NCBI GenBank assembly: GCA_031216915.1
Contig: CM062289.1
Location: forward strand, 64,921,741-64,985,740
Source: Pictodentalium vernedei
Taxonomy: Eukaryota > Mollusca > Scaphopoda > Dentaliida > Dentaliidae
DNA length: 64,000 nucleotides
Direction of reading: 5' to 3'
The notes beneath the pieces are model-generated. The model made no database searches and was not told the DNA's origin. It saw only the letters and a program-made list of their open reading frames with translations. Each line of letters starts with the position of its first letter. Position 1 is the stretch's first letter. Shown here piece after piece: positions 57,332-64,000 of this stretch. The translations under genes and the position numbers were made by a program.

Positions 57332-58200
57332 GAGACCTGCATTTTAGAAGATTTATTCATGTTGAGCACTATTCAATTTCATTTCGAGTTACCTCCCATC
57401 GCTGAAGCATTTTCTTTCACCCGTTTCAGGCTAGTGCGCCTATACTCTATTTACAGCAAAAAGTATTGTAAATCGTTTGATTATGCCTATATCGATTCAT
57501 AGTATTCGATCCCTGACCAACTCACAAACGTTATTTCAAAATGTAAAAGAGAATCTGTATCTGACAGTGTTGATGAATACGAATGCTTTTTTTTCGAAGA
57601 ACAGTAGTAGGAGATCGATAGATCGCGCACTTTTCACCGGACTCCGGTAGAGATGTCATAGTCACGTGAACAAGAGATGTCATGTGCGGTTGTCATGGTA
57701 GTAGATGTGAGCAGTCATGTTGTGCCACCATCGCCACCATGATGATATGTGGTGGGTGTGCGTTTGGACAGTGTGTGTTGCTGGAGTGACACGTGTTTCC
57801 ATCGTCCATTTTTTTACTTGAAGCCGCCAACTTGGTTTCTGCGATGACACGTGATTGTTATGTAATAGTAAATCCACTAATTGGATGGGGGTGTTCCATT
57901 CTTTACTGGCTTGGTTTTTTTCAGAAACCTCGATTTTCTCTACCTATCACTGGATCTGTTCTACCTATTACTGATCCCACTCTGATTATCCTATCATTCT
58001 GTTTATTTTTAGCTATCTGTGGTCCCACCCTTTGGACTCCAACAACAATCGGACTGCTCCATATTCCCGAAGTCTTTAGCGACGTATACAGATTTATCTC
58101 CCTTTTGATATAAAAAGATGTATCAACCGATATAAAAGGAAGTTTGTAGCGGAAATGTGATTTCCTCTCTTCATTAATTACTGCAGTCTTAGGAGCAAGA
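57332..58200. other. Flank of the virus-like element, no gene seen
   Basis: The open frames at 57793-58113 (+) and 57921-58238 (minus) have no family resemblance. CACGTGAACAAGAGATGTCAT and related short repeats lie near 57660. Confidence 0.35.
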
Positions 58201-58204
58201 GAGG

Positions 58205-58213
58205 TATAAATAG
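58205..58213 (+). promoter_or_regulatory. TATA box before the second zinc-finger locus
   Basis: TATAAATAG, with an initiator-like TCATTT whose A is at 58237, 32 bp downstream. Finger coding begins about 20 bp later. Confidence 0.55.
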
Positions 58214-58249
58214 GATATACACGATACCGAATAGTCATTTGTTCTCAGT

Positions 58250-59323
58250 CCTCCAAAGAATAAAGACTTTAAAGTTTATCGTTGCGAGAACTGTGGAAAA
58301 ACCATTACTCGAAAATTCAATATGAAGAGGCACAAAGTTGAAGTTAGCTCAAGAAGGGACTAGAAAAGAGAAGAGGAAATATCGAAGAACACTGGAAGTT
58401 AAAGGCTGAACATAATTTCAGATGCATTGCAATTTATCTATGGCATTGACCGATGTGAGGTGAAGACCATGATGGCTAATTATTATTTGATACAATGCAT
58501 ATGTGATTGCGCCATGAACCTATTGGACTATTAGGTGCCAATGTCCACAAACGCGGGAGCTCAGCTCATTTCACACAAGCACCAGATCAGAAACATTGCC
58601 TAACCAAAGGAGAAAACTGTCTAATCAAAAAAGAAGGCGAATCAAACAAAAGGGGTATTTTATGGAAGTTGCTAAAACCTATCACCGCCGCTCTGTCAGA
58701 TATCATGAACCAATTATGGGGTATGCTCCTAACAAATTTGCGATTTGTGTTTCGACCGTCAAAGAGAGCGGTCGTAATGTAATCCTGCCGCCATTGTTCA
58801 CCAAGAAACTATTCACCAATAGAAAATTCGGAATCCGTGGAATTGTAACAATCTGAAACCCAAGAAAAGGTATAAGATGTGGGATTTGCGGAAGGATAAA
58901 TCGTGGATGATTCTGTTGACCACACGGGAAGTATCGTTAGATGTGTCATTCCAGCAAGATTTTGAGAACGCCGTGGGCAGCTTTATCGAGGATGAAATGA
59001 ATAAAGAAGATGCAATTGTAGCAGCAGTCACATCATTTCAAAACAGTGTGAGAGAGGTCATTGGAGCGATATATCTTAATATCTTGGTGCACAGGGAGAA
59101 TCTCCGCAAGGATCGAATTGATAAGGAAAGTAAGGAGACTACAAAACGTCTTCGTGAAGAAGAGAATATGACTTTGAAGAATCGCAGAAATATACCTTGG
59201 AAAAAGAAATTCTATTCAACGATCCTATGGCAGAATACTCGTTAGAAACAGAAAGCGATCATTATTACAAAGAAGATGAAGAATCTTATAACGAGCCAAG
59301 GCGCAAACGGTTTCGTCGCTAAA
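58250..59323 (+). pseudogene. Decayed homologue of the C2H2 gene in the long-TIR element
   Basis: Finger remnant at 58283-58345: CENCGKTITRKFNMKRHK, matching CVYCSKTFSRKDNMKNH of the gene at 25.7-26.5 kb; the second His pair is lost and a TAG follows. After damaged sequence, the frame 58877-59245 aligns without gaps to the C-terminal domain of that gene for about 70 residues. Shared anchors include FQ at the start, NSVR against DSVR, NLR against NFR, and KETTKRLREEE against KDTAKRLRDEE. The end, after a frame change, is acidic then basic (ETESDHYYKEDEESYNE, RRKRFRR). No intact start or full frame remains. Long TIRs like those at 24-27 kb were not found around it. Confidence 0.65.
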
Positions 59324-59329
59324 TGCCAC

Positions 59330-59500
59330 CAAATACACAGAACGACACGCGTTGTTGAATGGGTTAATCGATATGGCAATAGTGCCAGCGCTGAAGGATA
59401 AAAACGAGAGACCATAGGCCTCGAGTATTATCCTTCCACAACAGCATGAGTGCCATATCGATTAACCCATTCACACACGCGTGTCGTTCTGTGTTTGTTA
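59330..59500. repeat. 170-bp foldback repeat
   Basis: CACAGAACGACACGCG and GAATGGGTTAATCGATATGG on the left are mirrored by CCATATCGATTAACCCATTC and CGCGTGTCGTTCTGTG on the right. AAGGATAA / TTATCCTT pairs inside. No coding content. Confidence 0.75.
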
Positions 59501-59619
59501 CTCGTCTTCACGTCCGTGAAAGCAATTATTAAATGGACACTCAGCACTTCATTTGGCGGCTATCAACAAAAAGAAATTTTATCGCCAACCAAATTTGCGA
59601 GGGGAACCTGCGTTACTAT

Positions 59620-59692
59620 TTCGTCCCCTGAGTTCCAATGTGTTCTATGTGCCTAGTGGCACATAGAACACATTGGGACTCAGGGGACGATT
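59620..59692. repeat. Hairpin related to the one at 29.4 kb
   Basis: CGTCCCCTGAGTTCCAATGT pairs with ACATTGGGACTCAGGGGACG around TCTATGTGCCTAGTGGCACA. The blocks CCTGAGT, AATGT and TCTATGT-CC are shared with 29409-29478. Confidence 0.7.
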
Positions 59693-59896
59693 TTTAGCTA
59701 CCGCTAGCGATTCAAATTGTAATTGCGGTGCACGATTTGTAGGAAATTCCAGTGAAATTTCGCTTCTTTATAAAAATAGTTCGTCAACGATTTCCGTTCC
59801 GCATATATGTGCAGAACAGATTTTCATTTTCCGCATGGTTTAGTGTAGGTGTAGATGGGGATTTCGTAGAACAGGCGTGTAATAAAAATAAAGACG

Positions 59897-60143
59897 TATA
59901 AAAGGGACGATCGCGGATTCAGCTCTTTTGTGATCTGATCGTCGAAGAGTGAAGATGCCTTGCAAAATGTTCATCACAGTGTTCAGAGTAGAAGACGAAT
60001 TTCACATACAAATCTCCACGTTCGATGCTCGAGTGAATCTAATTTCCCAGGAATTGGAACAAGTCAATCGTTCTGCTGAGGAAGACAAAAGAAGGAACCT
60101 AAACCAAGGCATCGCTGTCTTTGCAGCGAAAAAACCAAGATAA
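59897..60143 (+). CDS. TATA box and small ORF of unknown function
   Basis: TATAAAAG at 59897, a possible initiator TTCAGCTC with A at 59921, and ATG at 59955 (MPCKMFITVFRVEDEFHIQI, ending FAAKKPR) give a 62-codon frame. Downstream, beyond a MITE (60174-60415), further open but broken segments follow on the same strand: ELTTQATDQSGHENRDEF with a QKNEV repeat near 60640, and MDLPVCNVPEIKATNKAK at 60728-60903. They may all be remains of one longer gene split by the MITE and by stops. The family is not recognised. Confidence 0.4.
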
Positions 60144-60173
60144 ATGGAGACGCTTTATGTCGTGGGTCAATTG

Positions 60174-60415
60174 TTAACCCTTTACCCAACGTAATGGCCA
60201 AAACCGGCCAGCGCTATTCCCCAAAATCGCCAATTAATTTTCATTATATTTTTATTTTATGTCTCAAAAACATAAGTTATGACCCCTCGTTGGAACGAGC
60301 TCGGCGAGCTCGTTCCTACGGGGGTTATAGCCTATGTTTCTGAGACAAAAAGAAGAAGAAAAACAAGAATTTTTTGGCAAGTATCGTCTGATTTTCATGT
60401 TAGAAAAAGGGTTAA
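60174..60415 (+). mobile_element. TTAA-flanked palindromic MITE, copy 7
   Basis: TTAA lies at 60174-60177 and 60412-60415. The ends are TTAACCCTTTACCCAACG and AGAAAAAGGGTTAA. The core is AACATAAGTTATGACCCCTC against GGGTTATAGCCTATGTT around GAACGAGCTCGGCGAGCTCG. Both borders are clean, making it one of the most complete copies. It sits inside the small-ORF remnant. Confidence 0.85.
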
Positions 60416-61150
60416 CCAAAGATCAGAAGAAGAACAAAGAGTTAAATCTTTTTCTACAGAATGCGCTGATGGCCTTACCTTAGCACACTAGAAAACAAAG
60501 GAACGAAAGACACTCCAACAACAGACCCTCCAACAAAATAAACGAGCTAAAAAAGACTGAAGTTCACGAAAATAAAGATAAGAACATCGAGCTTACCACT
60601 CAAGCTACAGACCAGTCTGGACACGAAAATAGGGATGAATTTACCAACCAGAAGAATGAAGTTACAACTCAGAAGAATGAAGTTTTAAGAATGGAACAAC
60701 CCAAGAATAAAGATATAAAGATGAAGTGATGGACCTACCTGTCTGCAATGTACCAGAAATCAAAGCAACCAACAAAGCCAAGCTGGATGCGTTCACCGAT
60801 CGAACATGCTTCATCGAGAACAAAGACTCATCAAGAGTAAAGCAAAAAGAAGAAACAAAGAAAGTTCCGATGGAGACCAAACAAAAGTCCTTCATCAGAT
60901 GATTATCAGTCAGTCTCTCGATGAAGAAGAGAGCGGGGGAACTATACTACTCAAAGTTTGCTAAGCACCAAGTATATCCAACTACTTGGTTTACGTTTGA
61001 GTTGAAATATTGTAATGAAAAGTGTATATATTTTTTATTTAATTATATGTTTAATAATTTAAGTACACAAATTAAGATTTTATTTGTGTTTGACATTATT
61101 TTTTAGCTTTTGAATACGATAACCATGGAATATGGATATTATTGGTAAAA
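60416..61150 (+). other. Broken reading frames downstream of the small ORF
   Basis: Lys/Glu/Asn-rich open segments (60536-60730 and 60728-60903) are followed by AT-rich sequence. The codon content looks like a decayed gene, but there is no recognised domain. Confidence 0.35.
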
Positions 61151-61179
61151 GAGGAAATTTTTCAATTTTGCCAAAAAAT

Positions 61180-62232
61180 TGACGGAGCGAACTGGTATGG
61201 ATTCAATATCGAGTATGAGACCCACCATTGTTAATTACAGCTTGACAACGCCTTCTCATGCCCTCAAACGGGTTCGTGGTGATCCTTTGTGGGATGTTGT
61301 TCCATTCTTGGACCAGCATGGCACCAAGCTCCTGGACACTTCTTGGCTGGACTGGACGGGCTGACATTCCAAGCTGCAACTCATTCCAGACATGTTCGAT
61401 TGAATTGAGGTCAGGGGGGATCTTGCTGGTCAGTCCATTCGCTCAATCCCCTCCCTCTGTCGGTACTCCCCGACAGCATGGGCAACATGTGGACTGGCAT
61501 TATCGTCCATCAGAATGAATCTATCACCCACTGCACCTGCATATAATCTTACGTGGACTTCTAGGATCTCATCCATTAACCGCTGTGTAGTCAATGTACC
61601 ACGTTCAAGGACACAGAGCTCTGTACGTCCATCCCTGCTGATACCGCCCCGACCATGATTGACCCTCCACCATAGCGGTTATGCTCAGCAATGTTGGCTC
61701 TCCTGGTCTTCTCCATACCCTAGAACGCCTATCTGTGTGGTTTAGGCAGTACCTTGACTCATCTGTAAAAAGGACAGGTCGCCAATCTTCTCTGGTCCAT
61801 CCAACGTGGTCCATGGCCCATTCATGTCGTGCCTGGCGGTGGTTCTGGGACAGCAGAATGCGAATACATGGTCTTCTCGATCGGAAACCACCTTTCGTGC
61901 AACCTTGCCCGGATAGTCTGCGTCGAAACATTTACCCCGGATGCATTCTGAAGGTCACTGCGAAGCTGGGTTGCTGTGACAAAAGCGGTTCCTACGGGCC
62001 TGAGTGATCAAAAACCGGTCTTCGGCTGCAGATGTTGCCCTGTCTCTGCCACCACCATGCCGTCTTACTGGTGTGCCATACTGCTGAAATCTTTCCCACG
62101 CTCTGGTGATAACCGTATTGTGCACACCAAGATCTTCACCAACGTGACGATGGGTAGCCCCTTAATCCACCATTCCTACAGCCCGCCACATTTTTGCTTC
62201 AGACAAATGTCTTCTTACATTTGCATTTGCCA
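61180..62232 (-). pseudogene. Tc1-type transposase (broken)
   Basis: A DDE transposase of the Tc1/mariner superfamily, which cuts and pastes at TA. From 62232: MANANVRRHLSEAKMWRAVG, a helix-turn-helix start with a stop after MVD, then AWERFQQYGTPVRRHGGG (second helix-turn-helix and GRPR-like linker region). The open segment 61931-61605 shows RRPCIRILLSQNHRQARHEW and WTREDWRPVLFTDESRYCL, containing the first catalytic Asp. DRRSRVWRRPGE follows. Further on come GDRFILMDDNASPH, with the second Asp, and ERMDWPARSP; the third acidic site is lost in a frame change near 61430. Terminal repeats were not identified. Confidence 0.85.
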
Positions 62233-62239
62233 TATTCAA

Positions 62240-62519
62240 TCATTAAATCACAAGGGTTTGTGTTGAAATGAAGATTGAATACCTTACACATGTCATGTAC
62301 ATGTACACAGTACACGAAAACATCATGAAAATCAAGGGGTACATGCTTTCCATGACTGTAACGAAAAGTCTTCCTGTCAATAGAGCTAATGTAAACACTG
62401 GGAACCATCTCAATACATTCCTCAATCATATCCACCAAAAATATCGCAAATATGTCACAAACAAATTTCACAATGATGTGTGAATATTTGGTGCTCAGCA
62501 AACTTTGAGTAGTATACAG
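62240..62519. other. No gene seen between transposase and MITE
   Basis: Short overlapping frames on both strands lack motifs. Confidence 0.4.
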
Positions 62520-62770
62520 TACGTGGAGAGTGTATTATCACTAAATCACCCGCAGAGTGGAGATTCCATCCAAGCAATAATTGCAAATTTGTTGCAAAGC
62601 ATAACCAGCACAAGCCAAGTTTCAGCCAATGGACCTCCAGGTTAAACCCGGAGGTCCATTGGCTGAAACTTTGCTTGTCTCTTTTGTCTATATGTTCAAA
62701 ATTTGAAAGTTATAGGTTGGGTGATAACTCCATTCCGCGAGTGATTTAGTTACAATCCACTCTCCACGTA
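62520..62770. mobile_element. TA-flanked MITE, second family, sharing the CCAATGGACCTCC hairpin
   Basis: The terminal repeats are about 40 bp: TACGTGGAGAGTGTATTATC and, as complement, TACGTGGAGAGTGGATTGTA, then ACTAAATCAC on both. TA borders lie at 62520-62521 and 62769-62770. The ends differ completely from the TACAGTTAAAAC family. The centre is CAGCCAATGGACCTCC with GGAGGTCCATTGGCTGAAAC, the same hairpin as in the MITEs at 13847 and 45313. Confidence 0.8.
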
Positions 62771-64000
62771 CAGCATATACCACTCAGTGAAGAATTCAAC
62801 GAAGATTCCTTGGGTAATTGACTATAAACTGACTTGTACTACTCAGTGAAATGAAAATGAAATGAAGAAGATTCATTGAACAATTGACTGTAAACTCACT
62901 TGCTTGTATACTATGAACAAAGTGATTGTCTTCAATGATTGTGACACAATAAAAATGATTGTAATGTTATATATTTTTATGTTGTCTTTGACAACTACCC
63001 TTTCACACATTCTCCTGCTTCACCCCTCTTTCAGGCGCCCTATCGTGCATCAGATAGGGCGCTGGCACCCTGTTTCCAAGATGAGTCGTAGAGTCGCTGA
63101 ACAGTTACTCGATAGCTTGTTTGCTCGATAAGGTTCGTTCGAAAAATTCCTGTTTTAGTCACCACGTGGGTAACTTATTTGTTCGAAAAGTTTCGAGTTG
63201 TTCGAGCAATGCCTGTTCTAGTCACTGCTCGATTGTCTTTTGGGTTTAAGAATCATACGGGCCTTCATTATACTCAAGCGAGATAACTCTGTGTAGGTAG
63301 ATACAGATTACGGGAAATGAAGCAATATGATTGGCCACTCAGATACTTAGACGAGGGCAGAGGTCGGAACCAGAGGTTGTCAAGAGTACCTTGGACTAAA
63401 CAGGATGGCAGGATAGTCAGAATAGGATTAGTAATCGCTCCATGGATAGGCAGAGAAAGTGGTTTGGGAAGAATCTGTGCAATTAAAGAATGAAGTAACC
63501 CATACTATTGGATGTTTCTAGTTTCATAGTAGCCAAGTGCGATCAGACATGGCGGCCTTGTCAAACCCATCTCGATGTTTTTGGAGATTTGCGGTAATTT
63601 TTCAGGTTTATTTGTTTAATAAGATTGACTCCCATTCAATCAAATACACTTCCACTTACTGCCACTCTAACAACCCGCTTCGATTGCGTACTGACACCAC
63701 TTATCATCAGGCCCGCAAGAGATTTACCATGGCAACCATAAATACCGCCGATAGGTCACGTGGGTGCCACTGCGTCACGTGACTCTGGCGTCACGTCCGG
63801 CGACTGGTGAGGAGGTCAAAAAGCGCCTAAAAGGCCCAATCTATCGCCCTCTTACAACTAAGAACTTTTTTATTGTAGACATCAGAAAAAATAGCTCTTT
63901 TTATAATTTTTGTTCATGTTTGAAGGGGAAATACTGTAAGACAATTCCGAGAAAAATTATTATTAGTATTATTATAATGTATATCCTACTTAACATGTAT
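62771..64000. other. Intron or intergenic sequence, no gene seen
   Basis: CACTCAGTGAAGAATTCA-like and ACTGTAAACTCACTTG-like repeats at 62780-62900 form a short direct duplication. TGTTCGAAAAATTCCTG and GTTCGAGCAATGCCTGTTCT near 63140-63220 form another. The open frames at 62904-63131 and 63537-63782 lack motifs. The missing 3-prime exons of the transporter were looked for here and not found. Confidence 0.4.

Noticed and set aside
57793-58113. Membrane-protein gene from hydrophobic open frame
   Set aside because: No start context, no homology, and an overlapping antisense frame of similar length.
61180-62232. Functional Tc1 transposon
   Set aside because: Stops and frame changes interrupt the frame, the third acidic residue region is lost, and no terminal repeats were found.

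Overview
The window is animal nuclear DNA, most likely from a marine invertebrate; I cannot fix the species. The reasons are spliced exons with GT/AG borders, tRNA-derived SINEs, several non-LTR retrotransposons, palindromic MITEs, long satellite arrays and a virus-like DNA-polymerase element. There is no operon structure outside that virus-like element.

Host gene. I find one host gene, on the + strand. Three exons (4275-4505, 23960-24094, 43865-43947) join in phase into part of a 12-TM organic-ion transporter of the SLC22 type (major facilitator superfamily). The joined part runs from the large cytoplasmic loop through about TM9. The two complete introns are about 19.5 and 19.8 kb, and nearly everything else lies in them or in the flanking intron sequence.

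Layout. 0.8-3.0 kb holds a LINE remnant. 3.1-6.6 kb has two palindromic TTAA MITEs, a 160-bp palindrome and a SINE. 6.9-11.7 kb is a nearly full-length but broken LINE on the minus strand, with an SGNH-hydrolase-like ORF1, endonuclease, reverse transcriptase and zinc knuckle. 11.7-16.1 kb has more MITEs, a SINE and a LINE fragment. 16.5-22.6 kb is three adjoining tandem arrays with units of about 150, 41 and 28 bp. 24.25-27.32 kb is a 3,071-bp element with terminal inverted repeats of more than 700 bp and an 8-bp target duplication; its only intact gene is a C2H2 zinc-finger protein. 28-33 kb holds palindromes, a TTAA MITE, a SINE and a microsatellite. 33.9-37.1 kb is another broken LINE. 37.8-43.35 kb is a 5.5-kb array of a 53-bp satellite.

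46.394-57.324 kb is a 10.93-kb virus-like DNA element of Polinton/Maverick-like character. It has 167-170-bp inverted repeats and a short target duplication. Its compact gene blocks alternate in strand and include a family B DNA polymerase with a helicase, a packaging ATPase, a probable capsid-type protein and several small membrane proteins. Almost every gene has nonsense or frameshift damage, so this copy is dead. I saw no integrase.

58.2-59.3 kb is a decayed second locus of the zinc-finger family found in the 24-27 kb element. 59.9-61.1 kb is a TATA-driven small-ORF remnant interrupted by a TTAA MITE. 61.2-62.2 kb is a broken Tc1-type transposase. 62.52-62.77 kb is a MITE whose central hairpin matches that of a different MITE family in the window.
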